Origin: an uncultured Roseiflexaceae bacterium
GTDB lineage: Bacteria > Chloroflexota > Chloroflexia > Chloroflexales > Roseiflexaceae
Length of the DNA stretch: 64,000 nucleotides
Direction of reading: 5' to 3'
Assembly (NCBI GenBank): GCA_937988885.1
Contig: CALKHR010000029.1
Coordinates: 33,544 to 97,543 of the forward strand
Shown here: positions 55,581-64,000 of the stretch, in pieces
Layout: each line of letters starts with the position of its first letter
Numbering within the stretch: position 1 is the stretch's first letter
Translations under genes and position numbers: made by a program
The notes under the pieces: model-generated
Seen by the model: only the letters and a program-made list of their open reading frames with translations
Databases searched by the model: none
What the model was told of the DNA's origin: nothing

Positions 55581-56330
55581 ATGCGTGGAATCCAGCAAAC
55601 GTATACGCTTCCCGCAGTATTGCAACTAGTGATTGTTGTGGTATGGTTAGCACCGATCTTGGCTACAAGCGTGTTTGCTGCAATATTTCATCCCAACGAT
55701 GCAGTTGCAACGATTTGGATGCTCTGTCTGTTCGCGATCAGCGGCACACTCACCTGGCTGATCGTCCGTTATGGCAAGCGCCCAAGCTGGCAGATCGTCA
55801 GTCCCGAGGGATTGCGCGGCTCATTCCGGCACTTCCCGCTGATGTGGTGGATACTGCTCGGCGTCGCGATCACGTTCAGTTGCGTGCATCTGCTGTTGGT
55901 GTTGGAGACGCCACAGTTGGGCAATTCGCTACGCGGATGGGCACAGATCGCACTGCTCACGCTTGCACTGGTGGCGTTGCCGATCTATAAGCTGTGGAGC
56001 ACCACACAGCGCTTCACGATCGATGAGCAAGGGGTGTTGTGGATACACCGCTTCGGCAAAACGCTGCCCGCACCAGTCGAACAATTCGAGCGAGTGCGCG
56101 TCTCGGTCGTGCAGAGTCGCCGTGGCATCGCCTTCACACGGGCGGTGCTCACGGATGGGCCGCTGCGCCGCGTGGTGCTGCCGTTCGACATGATCCGCTC
56201 GGAACGCTACGGCACACAAGTCTACGGCACCGTCATCAACGCCTACCTGTACGAGCAGGTGCAGCAGGCGGGCTTCCGCATCGATGGCTCTCGCGAGACG
56301 GGTTGGCAGGCGACCCGCAACGGCGTCTAG
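55581..56330 (+). CDS. Membrane protein with PH-like C-terminal region
   Basis: The 249-residue protein has four membrane helices (about 10-33, 42-63, 90-110, 115-135). A soluble domain of about 110 residues follows, with alternating strands (RFTIDEQGVLWIHRFGKT, RVRVSVVQSRRGIAF) that resembles a bacterial PH-type fold. GAGGAGG is an ideal ribosome binding site. I do not recognise the family. Its stop codon is about 10 bases before an extended -10 for the next module, so it is transcribed separately. Confidence 0.75.
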   Translation: MRGIQQTYTLPAVLQLVIVVVWLAPILATSVFAAIFHPNDAVATIWMLCLFAISGTLTWLIVRYGKRPSWQIVSPEGLRGSFRHFPLMWWILLGVAITFSCVHLLLVLETPQLGNSLRGWAQIALLTLALVALPIYKLWSTTQRFTIDEQGVLWIHRFGKTLPAPVEQFERVRVSVVQSRRGIAFTRAVLTDGPLRRVVLPFDMIRSERYGTQVYGTVINAYLYEQVQQAGFRIDGSRETGWQATRNGV

Positions 56331-56339
56331 CGTTGCCTG

Positions 56340-56348
56340 TGCTATAAT
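56340..56348 (+). promoter_or_regulatory. Extended -10 promoter of the second MoxR module
   Basis: TGC followed by perfect TATAAT (56343-56348), about 70 bases before the first gene of the module. Confidence 0.5.
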
Positions 56349-56419
56349 GGCTGCACCGATGCTCCTTTGTTCGGTGCCTCCTTTGGCACCCTCCTTTCGT
56401 TTTGCCGCCTTCCAGGCCA

Positions 56420-57301
56420 ATGAAGCGAGGGCTGATGCAGCGCCAAACCATTCGAATAGTTGCCCTGCTCGGCGGTGCAGCCGTTGCGCTGATGCTCCTG
56501 GCATCGAGCATCGCCGATCTGCAGTTTCGACCAGGTCGCTTCTACTCGTTTATGATGGAGCCGCTGACGTATAGCGGCGGCATCAGTTCCGCGCCCGCCG
56601 CTGGCTCAGTCCTGCAACGCCTCATCGCCATCATCATCCTCGGCTTGCTGATCTACTTGGTGGTGGCCCTCATCATCTCCCGTCAGATCCGCCGCGAGAT
56701 GCTGATGCGTCTCCTCACCGCCTTCGGCATCGTCATTCTGCTAAACTTATTCTTCAACGCCCTGCGCAATGTCGAACCGCCCGTGCAAGAGGCCAGCGGC
56801 TCGTTGCCCAACAACGACGCACCCGCCGAAGCCGTGGCCGAGCCGTTCCCGACCTTCGACGCACAACCGCCGCTCTGGCTTGTGCTGTTGATGAGCGTGA
56901 TCGTGGCCGTGGTGCTGATTGGACTGGTCTGGTTCTTCTGGTATCATCGGCGCAAGCCCGCAGCCGTCTCGACCAGCCAGCAGATCGCCGAGGAGGCCGG
57001 GGCCGCGCTGCGCGACCTGGAGGCGGGCGGCGACTTGAAAAATATCGTGCTGCGCTGCTACCGCGACATGAGCCGCGTGCTGAGCGAACAGCGTGGCATC
57101 GAGCGGGAGCTGAGTATGACGCCGCGCGAGTTCGAGCGCCAACTGCAAGCCGCCGGGCTGCGCGATGAGCACATCCAACGCCTCACTCGCCTGTTTGAGC
57201 AGGTGCGCTACGGCCCACAACAGGCCGATCCGCAGCAGGAACGCGAAGCCGCCGCCTGTCTGCAAGCGATTGTACGCACGTACGGAGCACCAGCATCATG
57301 A
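56420..57301 (+). CDS. Membrane protein with C-terminal DUF4129 domain (module 2)
   Basis: The 293-residue protein (ATG at 56420; ATG at 56435, with GAGGG four bases before, is an alternative) has three membrane helices (about 10-28, 70-110 as a pair, 155-180). The DUF4129 C-terminus follows: LRDLEAGGDLKNIVLRCYRDM, TPREFERQL, and LTRLFEQVRYG. It corresponds to the 12346-13728 protein but has fewer helices. It overlaps the next gene by ATGA. Role as for that paralogue: part of a MoxR-served membrane complex. Confidence 0.82.
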   Translation: MKRGLMQRQTIRIVALLGGAAVALMLLASSIADLQFRPGRFYSFMMEPLTYSGGISSAPAAGSVLQRLIAIIILGLLIYLVVALIISRQIRREMLMRLLTAFGIVILLNLFFNALRNVEPPVQEASGSLPNNDAPAEAVAEPFPTFDAQPPLWLVLLMSVIVAVVLIGLVWFFWYHRRKPAAVSTSQQIAEEAGAALRDLEAGGDLKNIVLRCYRDMSRVLSEQRGIERELSMTPREFERQLQAAGLRDEHIQRLTRLFEQVRYGPQQADPQQEREAAACLQAIVRTYGAPAS

Positions 57302-57906
57302 TCAAACGGATCGCCATCGTCGCAGGTTTGGTTGTGTTGGTGGCGCTGTTGGCGCTGCTGTTGCGCGGCGTGGTGCGCGAGATGATCGTCATCCCCATGC
57401 TGCAGCTGTTCTGGATGGTGCGCGTCCTGATCGAGAGCATCCCACAGGCGGCGCTCTGGGCGGGATTGCTGATCCTGCTGCTGATCCTCGCCTGGACCAG
57501 CCTGGTGAAGCCCACGCCACCTCCACGATTGATGAGGCAGACACAGAAGGGCTCTTCGCGCACACCCGTGGCGAGTTGGGCGGCGCTGTTCGAGCGGGCC
57601 GCGATCGACGAGTACGGTCGCCATACGCTGGCGCAACGGCTCGTGCAACTCACCTCCGATGTGCTATCGAGCGAAGAGCAGGGGCCAGAGATGACGCTTT
57701 GGGAGCGCCTACGCGACCCCACACTTGATATTCCGCCCGATGTACGGGCTTATCTGAACGCTGGCATTCGTCCAGCGCGCACAGCGCCGACGTTCTGGCA
57801 GCAGGTGCGCGCCTTCATCAAGCGCACCCCGCCGGAGCCGAGCGACTTAGACCTTGATCCCGAGTTGACACTTCGCTACCTTGAGCAGCGTCTGCACCGC
57901 GAGTGA
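57298..57906 (+). CDS. Hypothetical membrane protein in MoxR module 2
   Basis: The ATG overlaps the DUF4129 gene's stop codon. The 202-residue protein has two hydrophobic helices (residues 5-22 and 28-65, the latter possibly split) and a charged soluble C-terminus of about 130 residues with ASWAALFERAAIDEYGRHTLAQRL and a final LRYLEQRLHRE. I recognise no family. Module 1 has no counterpart. Translational coupling suggests it binds the DUF4129 protein. Confidence 0.72.
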   Translation: MIKRIAIVAGLVVLVALLALLLRGVVREMIVIPMLQLFWMVRVLIESIPQAALWAGLLILLLILAWTSLVKPTPPPRLMRQTQKGSSRTPVASWAALFERAAIDEYGRHTLAQRLVQLTSDVLSSEEQGPEMTLWERLRDPTLDIPPDVRAYLNAGIRPARTAPTFWQQVRAFIKRTPPEPSDLDLDPELTLRYLEQRLHRE

Positions 57907-57996
57907 TCGACGGGAAACGCGCCACGTTCGCGTTGGTGTTCATCGTTCCGCAGTGCCACGGCTCCGTGGCGCGCCGTTCTCATTGAGGATACACCT

Positions 57997-58962
57997 ATGA
58001 CCGAAGCTCTGACCGATGTTGCGCGCATTGGAGCGCGTGTCATCCAAGAGGTCGAGCAGGCAGTGGTCGGCAAATCCGCAGTGCTGCGCCAAATTTTGGC
58101 GGCGGTGCTCGCCGACGGGCACGTGCTGCTCGAAGATAACCCCGGCTTGGCCAAGACGCTGATCGCCAAAAGCTTCGCCACCGCACTGGGCCTGGAGTTC
58201 CGCCGCATTCAATTCACGCCCGACCTGCTGCCCGGCGACATCACCGGCAGCTACATCTACGACCGCGAATCGGGGCGTTTCGAGCTGCGCAAAGGCCCGA
58301 TCTTCACCAACATTCTGCTGGCCGACGAGATCAACCGCGCCTCACCCAAAACGCAATCGGCGCTGCTCGAAGCCATGCAGGAGGGCCAAGTCACACTGGA
58401 AGGCGAGACGATGGAGTTGCCACGCCCGTTTATCGTGCTGGCGACCCAAAACCCGATCGAGTACGAGGGCACCTTCCCGCTGCCCGAGGCGCAATTAGAC
58501 CGCTTCCTGATGAAGCTGTCGATCGGCTATCCCACCATCGACGAGGAGCAGGAGATCCTGCGGCGACGGCGCGAGCGACGCAGCGATACCATCAACGTGC
58601 GGCCCATCACCGACCAACAGGAACTGCTGAGCATGCGCGAGGCGATTGAGGGCGTGCATATCGATTCCGACCTGGAGCGCTACATCGTGCAACTGGTCGA
58701 TGCGACCCGCCGAGAACGGCGCGTGGCGGTGGGCGCGAGTCCGCGCGGTTCGCTGGCGCTGCTCAAGTTGGCTCGCGTGCAGGCGGCGCTCGAACGGCGC
58801 ACCTACGTGCTGCCCGACGACATCAAGGCGTTTGTGAAGCCCGCGCTGGTGCATCGCCTGGTGCTCACGCCCGACTTCTGGATGCAGCGCCGCGCCGCCG
58901 AGGATGTGCTGAACGATGTGCTGCGGTCGGTGCCAGTCCCGATGATCGATGGAGGCCGCTGA
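57997..58962 (+). CDS. MoxR family AAA+ ATPase (module 2)
   Basis: The 321-residue ATPase has a MoxR-type Walker A variant, LLEDNPGLAKT near residue 46, Walker B ILLADEINRA near 107, sensor 1 VLATQNP near 150, and GTFPLPEAQLDRF. It is clearly paralogous to the 14992-15948 protein, yet it differs in the P-loop (NPGLAKT against VPGTGKT). GAGG lies eight bases before the ATG. The DUF58 gene starts within its stop codon (TGATG), so the pair is coupled. Confidence 0.93.
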   Translation: MTEALTDVARIGARVIQEVEQAVVGKSAVLRQILAAVLADGHVLLEDNPGLAKTLIAKSFATALGLEFRRIQFTPDLLPGDITGSYIYDRESGRFELRKGPIFTNILLADEINRASPKTQSALLEAMQEGQVTLEGETMELPRPFIVLATQNPIEYEGTFPLPEAQLDRFLMKLSIGYPTIDEEQEILRRRRERRSDTINVRPITDQQELLSMREAIEGVHIDSDLERYIVQLVDATRRERRVAVGASPRGSLALLKLARVQAALERRTYVLPDDIKAFVKPALVHRLVLTPDFWMQRRAAEDVLNDVLRSVPVPMIDGGR

Positions 58963-60227
58963 TGCGCCCGCTGGTGCTGCTGGGCGTGCTCACCTACGGG
59001 CTGATCCTGGTGGGCTTGGGGACGCTGCACGGCGCGCTGTTGGGCATGGCGCTCGTGCCGATCGCCTATCTGGCGGTCGCCCTGCTCGATCAGCCCGAGA
59101 AGCCCAAGCTCCAGATCGAGCGTCGGCTGCACGCCGACCGCGTGGCACCGGACACGCCGATCGAGGTGTCGCTCACGGTCACCAACACGGGCGGCGCCCT
59201 GGCCGAGCTCCAGATCGGCGATGTGCTGCCCAAGGGCCTGCGCCTGCTGGATGGCACGCCGAGCCTGCTCACCAGTTTGGACGCGGGAGCCAGCGTAGAG
59301 TTGCACTATACCCTTAGTGGGCCGCGCGGCGTCTATCGCTTCCAGGGCGTCAACGCCATCGCTAGTGATCGGTTGGGCTTGCTGAGCCAACACAGCTTCA
59401 TCGAAGTGACCAGCCAGGTGTTTATCGTGCCCGAAGTAGTACGGTTGCGCCACCTCACGCTGCGGCCCCGACGCACGCAGATCTATTCGGGCACCATCCC
59501 AGCGCGTCAGGGTGGCCCCGGCGTGGAATTCTTCGGGCTGCGGGCCTACCAGCCCGGCGACCCCACGCGTTGGCTGAACGGTCGGGCCAGCGCTCGTCAC
59601 CCTGGATCGCTCTACGTCAACGAATTCGAGCAGGAGCGCGTCACTGAGATCGGCATCATCCTCGATGTGCGGCAGCGCAGCAATATGGTCACCAGCAACG
59701 GCTCGCTGTTGGAATACAGCATCCAAGCCGCCGCCGCGCTCGCCACGGGCATGCTCGATCAGGGCAACCGTGTGGGGCTGCTGCTCTACGGCAACGTGCT
59801 GGCGTGGACGTTCCCCGGCTACGGCAAGATCCAGCGCGAGCGCATTCTACGGGCGCTGGCCCAAGCCGAGGCTGGCGACCTGCCCGTGTTTGAGGACCTC
59901 GACCGCATCCCAACACGCTTGTTCCCCACCCGCTCGCTGCTCATTTTGGTCAGTCCGCTGCTGTCGCGCGATTACGAGATGATCGTTCGGCTGCGAGCGC
60001 GTGGCTACCAAGTGCTGGTGGTCAGCCCCGACACCGTCTCCTTCGAGCGCCAACTGTTGGGCGATACGCCAGCAGTGCAGTTGGCGGTGCGCGCCGCTGA
60101 GATTCAGCGCCGCGTGCTGCTGAACAAGCTGCGCAAAGCGGGCATCGCCGTGATCGATTGGGATATCGAGCAGCCGTTTCAGCAAGTGGCCGCCGCCGCG
60201 TTCGGGCGCGGAGCACTGCATTTTTAG
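58962..60227 (+). CDS. DUF58 domain protein (module 2)
   Basis: The 421-residue protein has two N-terminal helices (residues 5-42), a domain of about 150 residues, and the DUF58 signature YQPGDPTRWLNGRASARHPG near residue 195, followed by a vWA-like fold (EIGIILDVRQRSN near 225, SLLILVSPLL near 325). The start overlaps the MoxR stop codon. Compared with the 13741-14955 paralogue, the signature reads RWLNGRAS instead of KSVHWSAT, a more divergent version that may reflect a different partner. Confidence 0.88.
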   Translation: MRPLVLLGVLTYGLILVGLGTLHGALLGMALVPIAYLAVALLDQPEKPKLQIERRLHADRVAPDTPIEVSLTVTNTGGALAELQIGDVLPKGLRLLDGTPSLLTSLDAGASVELHYTLSGPRGVYRFQGVNAIASDRLGLLSQHSFIEVTSQVFIVPEVVRLRHLTLRPRRTQIYSGTIPARQGGPGVEFFGLRAYQPGDPTRWLNGRASARHPGSLYVNEFEQERVTEIGIILDVRQRSNMVTSNGSLLEYSIQAAAALATGMLDQGNRVGLLLYGNVLAWTFPGYGKIQRERILRALAQAEAGDLPVFEDLDRIPTRLFPTRSLLILVSPLLSRDYEMIVRLRARGYQVLVVSPDTVSFERQLLGDTPAVQLAVRAAEIQRRVLLNKLRKAGIAVIDWDIEQPFQQVAAAAFGRGALHF

Positions 60228-60254
60228 CACACCCTTGTTGCGAAGGAGCCGATC

Positions 60255-60758
60255 ATGCTCAACATCTACGCTCGAAGCGCGGTCATCATCACAAGCCTGC
60301 TATTGGCGCTCGGTTACGGGCTGGGAGGGCAGTGGCTAGGCATCTTGGTGAGCGTGCTGATGGGCGGGCTGTGGGTTGTTGCGCAACACCAGGGCTGGCG
60401 CTCGATCGAGGCGCTGGGGCTGCTCGTCACGTTTGGCTTGGCGGCGGTGGGTGTGCTGCTGGAACTGAACAGCTTCACGATGCTGCTCGGCATTGCGGCG
60501 GGCATCGCGGCCTGGGACATTGATCGCTTTCGGCAGCGGATGCGCGCCGTCAGCACTGTCGAAGATGAGGACGCGCTGATCCGCCACCACCTGCAGCGCC
60601 TCGCGATCGGACTGGGTATCGGCACCGTGCTCAGCCTGATAGCGATGGGCATCCGCATCCCGCTCGGCTTTGGATGGGTCGCGCTCATCGCCTTCTTGGC
60701 GATGTTCGGCCTCAGCCAAGCGATCCGCATCCTCAACCGCACCAACGACGAATCTTAA
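60255..60758 (+). CDS. Small membrane protein ending MoxR module 2
   Basis: The 167-residue protein has about six membrane helices in two groups (residues 8-90 and 118-158) joined by a charged segment (IDRFRQRMRAVSTVEDEDALIRHHLQ in two short helices). GAAGGAG lies seven bases before the ATG. No family is recognised. It is the last gene before a strong terminator and is 27 bases after the DUF58 gene. Confidence 0.75.
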   Translation: MLNIYARSAVIITSLLLALGYGLGGQWLGILVSVLMGGLWVVAQHQGWRSIEALGLLVTFGLAAVGVLLELNSFTMLLGIAAGIAAWDIDRFRQRMRAVSTVEDEDALIRHHLQRLAIGLGIGTVLSLIAMGIRIPLGFGWVALIAFLAMFGLSQAIRILNRTNDES

Positions 60759-60772
60759 CGCACCCAAACAAA

Positions 60773-60806
60773 AAGCATCGGGGCAGCGCACGCCACCCCG
60801 ATGCTT
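60773..60806. terminator. Bidirectional terminator
   Basis: Perfect 11-bp stem (60773-60783 with 60796-60806) between convergent genes. On the minus strand TTTTGTTTG follows, a good U-tract; the plus-strand tail is weak. Confidence 0.8.
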
Positions 60807-60825
60807 GAACGATAGCTGTTTGGCG

Positions 60826-61956
60826 CTATTCCTCAGAGGTCGACACCATCACTCGCGATCCAGGGCCATCATCTTCCTTCGTGATCGTCACGGAGAGACT
60901 GCGGTTGTCCTTGGTGTACTTCAATATCTGCATATCGCCTAGCGCGCTGCTGCTCTCCTCGGTCCAGCCATTGGCGGACAACTCGCTCTTGTAGAACTCG
61001 GCGAGCGTCGCCACGTCGTCGGGCGAGGCGAAGGTCAGCAACGAACCGAACGATGCCTTATCGGTAGCGTTGGCCGGCACAGGCACATCCGAACCGAACC
61101 CACTGTTCGCGCATGCCTCGGGCACCTCAATCGAGGGGGTGCTGTTCACGTCCACCACGTTGTACTCCCAAGTCGCAGTCACGTCCTTCAATTCAGTGCT
61201 CGACAAACCGAGGTCGTGATTGCTGGTGGCCTTACCAATGTACTTCACCACAAATTCGCCATCTTGCGCGATCCACACTTCACCCGAAGCGATAGTCGAG
61301 GCACCCAGACCAACACCCTGCTCCTGGAACGTGTAGCGGTCGGCCTTAATGCCGTTCACCGTCTCGCCGCGAGCTTCAAGCTTGGCCTGCTGCAAACCAC
61401 CGACCAGACTCGACGGTTCGAAGATCGCACCCATGCTAGAAGACGAATCATCGCTGCCGACGCTCATACACTGCAGCCCGTTATCGTCATCATTGGTCAC
61501 AATGTACGTCATTCCATCGATCTGGTACATATCCGCTAAGCCGCCCATGCCGAGACCCACCTCACCCGACGTCTTGAAGCTCATGTGACTTCGATTATTC
61601 TTATGATCGATCGTCTGATCGAAGGTGATCATACCCTCTTGATTCTCACCATTGTTGGCAGTGCCTTTGTAGGAATACGAGAAGATCACGTGATAGCTAT
61701 CGAGGTTGTTCAATGAGCCGGAAAGATCGTCAATCTTGCGAATCTCTCTACCTGTTGCTTCCTCGTTAGCACCCTCGTTCGAAGCGTCCTCATCGGATTC
61801 CTCTGTTGATGATGCAGGGGCGGTTGTCGCAACAGGAGCCGAACTCGATGCGGTTGGCGCGGTAGTCTCCCCAGAAGGTGTTGTTGCGCTTCCCCCACAG
61901 GCGGCCAACAGGAATAACGAGACACTCAGCAGTATGATGCTCATCTGGCGTTTCAT
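60826..61956 (-). CDS. Secreted lipoprotein of unknown function
   Basis: The 376-residue protein starts with a lipoprotein signal peptide (MKRQMSIILLSVSLFLLAAC, lipobox LLAAC with Cys20). A low-complexity Thr/Ser/Ala then Glu/Asp/Asn-rich linker (about 22-70) leads to a folded region. That region has LppX/LprG-like features (SYHVIFSYSYKG, a DMYQIDGMTYIV motif, VNGIKADRYTF, VWIAQDGEFVVKY) and then a second domain near 300 (LAEFYKSELSANGWTEE). LolA/LppX-type lipid carriers have this layout; the assignment is tentative. AAGGAG precedes the ATG. A terminator lies downstream. Confidence 0.85.
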   Translation of the reverse strand: MKRQMSIILLSVSLFLLAACGGSATTPSGETTAPTASSSAPVATTAPASSTEESDEDASNEGANEEATGREIRKIDDLSGSLNNLDSYHVIFSYSYKGTANNGENQEGMITFDQTIDHKNNRSHMSFKTSGEVGLGMGGLADMYQIDGMTYIVTNDDDNGLQCMSVGSDDSSSSMGAIFEPSSLVGGLQQAKLEARGETVNGIKADRYTFQEQGVGLGASTIASGEVWIAQDGEFVVKYIGKATSNHDLGLSSTELKDVTATWEYNVVDVNSTPSIEVPEACANSGFGSDVPVPANATDKASFGSLLTFASPDDVATLAEFYKSELSANGWTEESSSALGDMQILKYTKDNRSLSVTITKEDDGPGSRVMVSTSEE

Positions 61957-62259
61957 GCTTGTTCTCCTTCATCGTATTGCGAACCGAGCCTTACAAACAC
62001 GCTTTGATATACGAGGCAACGATACAAAAGTTACAAGTAAAAAGACAATTTTCCAAAAAATTTGGATATACAACTACAGAGGGATAACAAGAAACCATCA
62101 GCACCTGCGACGGCAGGAGACGAGGATATGGCATCAACAAAGGTAAGAACCAAACAGGGGAGGATCAGCACAACGCGGAGCGAGGGGTGAAAGAAAAAAA
62201 CAACGGGTGGCGCTTAACGAACCGTTAAGGCCACCCTACGTACCGTTGAGACGTTTCGA
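61957..62259. other. 303-bp gap between lipoprotein and STAS genes
   Basis: AT-rich with no gene visible. It holds the upstream region of the lipoprotein gene (a possible minus-strand TTGTAA/TATATC pair near 62006-62036, weak spacing) and the terminator of the STAS gene. Confidence 0.5.
62192..62236 (-). terminator. Strong intrinsic terminator of the STAS protein gene
   Basis: The two arms within 62205-62236 (GGGTGGC-CTTAACG type, one bulged base) form a 14-bp stem on the minus strand, followed by GTTG and TTTTTTT (62193-62199). Confidence 0.85.
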
Positions 62260-63144
62260 CTAGATTTTGAGTTCTCGCTGCTGCTGAGCACTGCTCGACA
62301 TCGGCGAGATAGCGTAGCCTTGCTGTGCCAATGCGTAGGCGATACCGGCTTGCAGGTTGGCGAGCGTGGTCATATCGCGCAGCTCGACGCCCAATTGTAC
62401 GATGGTCTGAGCGATCTCAGCGCCGATACCCACCAACACAACCTTCGAGCCGAGCAGCGTCACGGCGCGGGCCATCTGCAGGATGTAGTTCGCCACACCC
62501 GTATCGACCACTGGCACACCGGTGATATCCAAGATAAGCACATCGGCTTGGTAAGCGACGATCTGCTCAAGCGCCGATTCCATAATCTGGGAGGCACGCC
62601 GCGAGTCGACAGCACCAACCAGGGGAAGCACCAACACACCTTCGTGGATCGGCACAATTGGCACCGACAGCTCTTGAATGAGGCGGCTTTGAGCTTCGAT
62701 AGCGCGCTCGCGCTCGGCAAGGCGCTCAGAGGCTTCCTCAAAGTGCTTATTGTAGCCAGAGATGATTGTTCGACGCACTTCGTGCAGCCAGCGTTCGACC
62801 AGCTCCACCACGTCCATGTCCCAATCGCCTGCGCTATAGAATTTGCCCATCAGCTGCCAGATGTGCTGGCGGATCACATTGACGATGGTCATCAAGGTGT
62901 CGATGCTAATACCCTCGTCAATGTACATGGAGACTTGAGAGAGTGTACCCTGGAACAAAGGCTGCGGGTCGCCTGTCTCAAGCGATGTTATCCAATACTG
63001 CACGTTGGCCTGAACGAGACTGACGAGCTGATTCGACTGGATATTGCTAGGAGCCTCCTCAGATATAGACTTAACTAGCTCGTCGACAAACGTATCGTGT
63101 TGCTCGCGCAAGAATTGGCTCAGTCGTGTCGTATCCGGCTTCAT
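62260..63144 (-). CDS. RsbR-like STAS domain protein (stressosome type)
   Basis: ATG at 63144 has AGGAA about eight bases upstream and gives 294 residues. The N-terminal domain (residues 1-150, helical, no heme or chromophore motif) resembles RsbR N-terminal globin-like sensors. An alpha-helical linker (HFEEASERLAERERAIEAQS) leads to a C-terminal STAS domain (about 175-285) with ILDITGVPVVDTGVANYI, where the Thr in DITG is the usual phosphorylation site. It likely senses stress or gas in a stressosome; no RsbS, RsbT or kinase is adjacent. Confidence 0.88.
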   Translation of the reverse strand: MKPDTTRLSQFLREQHDTFVDELVKSISEEAPSNIQSNQLVSLVQANVQYWITSLETGDPQPLFQGTLSQVSMYIDEGISIDTLMTIVNVIRQHIWQLMGKFYSAGDWDMDVVELVERWLHEVRRTIISGYNKHFEEASERLAERERAIEAQSRLIQELSVPIVPIHEGVLVLPLVGAVDSRRASQIMESALEQIVAYQADVLILDITGVPVVDTGVANYILQMARAVTLLGSKVVLVGIGAEIAQTIVQLGVELRDMTTLANLQAGIAYALAQQGYAISPMSSSAQQQRELKI

Positions 63145-63261
63145 GCTGTATTCCTGTTGCACTAAATGGCGAACGTCCTTAGTATTGTACGCTATTTTCT
63201 CATTCTGTGTGCGGATCAAAACAGTAGCGATCCAGTCACAGATTCGTGATGATTACGCTCA

Positions 63262-64000
63262 CTAGTAGGCGCGAGCAAAAATCGCCTGCTGAGTCGTCTC
63301 TTTGCCAGTCAGGATGCACTTCCCTGGCACATCGGGCTGATCGAGCGGGAGACAGCGAATGGTTGCCCGTGTTTCGTCTTGAATACGCTGCTCGTCCTCG
63401 CGAGAGCCAGCCCAATAGCAACGCACGAAGCCCTTCTCAATGCCTTGCTTGAGCTCTTCGTAGTTAGTCGCCGTGAAGGTGTGTTCCTCGCGGAAGCGCA
63501 GCGCTCGGTCGAACAGCGCCTGCTGGATCTCTTCGAGCAGCGCTTCGAGGCGCTCGGTGAGGCCCTCTTGCGGTACAAACGACTTGCCTGCCTTGCCAGG
63601 GATGTCGCGGCGAGCGATCGCAACGCTGCCCTTCTCGACATCTTTGGGGCCGACTTCCACGCGCACCGGGATGCCTTTGATCTCCCATTCGTTGAACTTG
63701 AAGCCAGGGGTGAGTTGATCGCGATCATCGACCTTGAAGCGCAGGCGGCCCTTCCAGCTTGCGGTGAGCTTATCGACGGCTTCCATCACGAGGCTGCGCT
63801 CGGTGTCGTTCTTGTAGATCGGCACCACAACGACTTGGGTTGGCGCGATGCGCGGCGGCAGCACAAGACCCTCGTCGTCGGAGTGAGCCATAATCAGCGC
63901 GCCGATCAGGCGGGTACTGACGCCCCAACTGGTCGTCCAAGCGTACTGGATGGTGTTGTTCTGGTCGGTGAAGGTGATGTCGAAGGCTTTGGCGAAGTTC
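63262..64000 (-). CDS. proS: Prolyl-tRNA synthetase, archaeal/eukaryotic type (3' part)
   Basis: The gene runs off the right edge; the last 246 codons are visible. Upstream codons at 63892-64000 are in frame and read NFAKAFDITFTDQNN, then WTTSWGVSTRLIGALIM, class II motif 3 of ProRS, followed by LVLPPRIAPTQVVVVPI, where the anticodon-binding domain begins. The C-terminal zinc-like domain is present (CYWAGSREDE, TRATIRCLP, PGKCILTGKET). This is the proline enzyme type without the bacterial insertion domain, found in several Chloroflexota, Deinococcus and archaea. It charges tRNA-Pro. Confidence 0.95.
   Translation of the reverse strand, partial: NFAKAFDITFTDQNNTIQYAWTTSWGVSTRLIGALIMAHSDDEGLVLPPRIAPTQVVVVPIYKNDTERSLVMEAVDKLTASWKGRLRFKVDDRDQLTPGFKFNEWEIKGIPVRVEVGPKDVEKGSVAIARRDIPGKAGKSFVPQEGLTERLEALLEEIQQALFDRALRFREEHTFTATNYEELKQGIEKGFVRCYWAGSREDEQRIQDETRATIRCLPLDQPDVPGKCILTGKETTQQAIFARAY

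Overview
The window is a dense, GC-rich (by eye, high 50s percent) bacterial chromosome segment with short intergenic gaps, many GTG and TTG starts, and mostly housekeeping or metabolic genes. The mix fits Chloroflexota, probably class Chloroflexia: a tricorn-type protease, a two-subunit-type acyl-CoA mutase, a type 2 IPP isomerase, an archaeal/eukaryotic-type ProRS, a clpC-radA-yacL block, MoxR/DUF58/DUF4129 modules, and a large PxWL-repeat membrane protein next to a MutL-type ASKHA protein. That placement is inferred from gene content only. I see no rRNA, tRNA, CRISPR array, insertion sequence or phage gene.

Layout. 1-4406 (minus): HD-GYP response regulator, methyltransferase, aroA, an Asp-box repeat protein and a partial membrane protein. 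4611-8659 (minus): DUF309 protein, rhodanese, ErpA-like Fe-S carrier, an acyl-CoA mutase large subunit with isobutyryl-CoA-mutase-type active-site residues, and sucD without sucC. 8766-15948 (minus): tricorn protease, then a MoxR-DUF58-DUF4129 module. 16010-18408 (minus): an ArsR-type regulator and a two-gene ABC exporter. 18485-24951 (minus): six genes for a membrane-bound group 4 [NiFe]-hydrogenase-like complex. 25081-35694: acyl-CoA dehydrogenase, a small membrane protein, a GAF histidine kinase (minus), ribosomal protein S1, ClpC, RadA and a PIN/TRAM protein. 35737-44090 (plus): dtd, a small protein, and a five-gene operon with its own promoter and terminator encoding three membrane proteins, the PxWL-repeat protein and the MutL-type protein. 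44139-53760: membrane-anchored cyclophilin (minus), fni, recF, DUF1684 protein (minus), a three-gene ABC-2 transporter behind a long structured leader, and fabD-fabF. 54061-60758: DEAD-box helicase (minus) and a second DUF4129-MoxR-DUF58 module (plus). 60826-64000 (minus): lipoprotein, RsbR-like STAS protein and partial proS.

Working together. The hydrogenase-like complex keeps all four Ni-ligand cysteines in the large subunit and all four cluster cysteines in the small subunit, yet the operon has no ferredoxin-like (NuoI/HyfH) or NuoC-like subunit, so its electron partner is open. The 36557-44090 operon looks like one envelope-associated machine of unknown function: an ASKHA ATPase, three membrane proteins and a scaffold carrying about 27 PxWL motifs. 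The two MoxR/DUF58/DUF4129 modules are paralogous and lie about 42 kb apart on opposite strands. Promoters repeatedly show an extended -10 of the form TGGTATAMT or a clean TTGACA with 17-bp spacing; strong hairpin terminators separate most convergent gene pairs.
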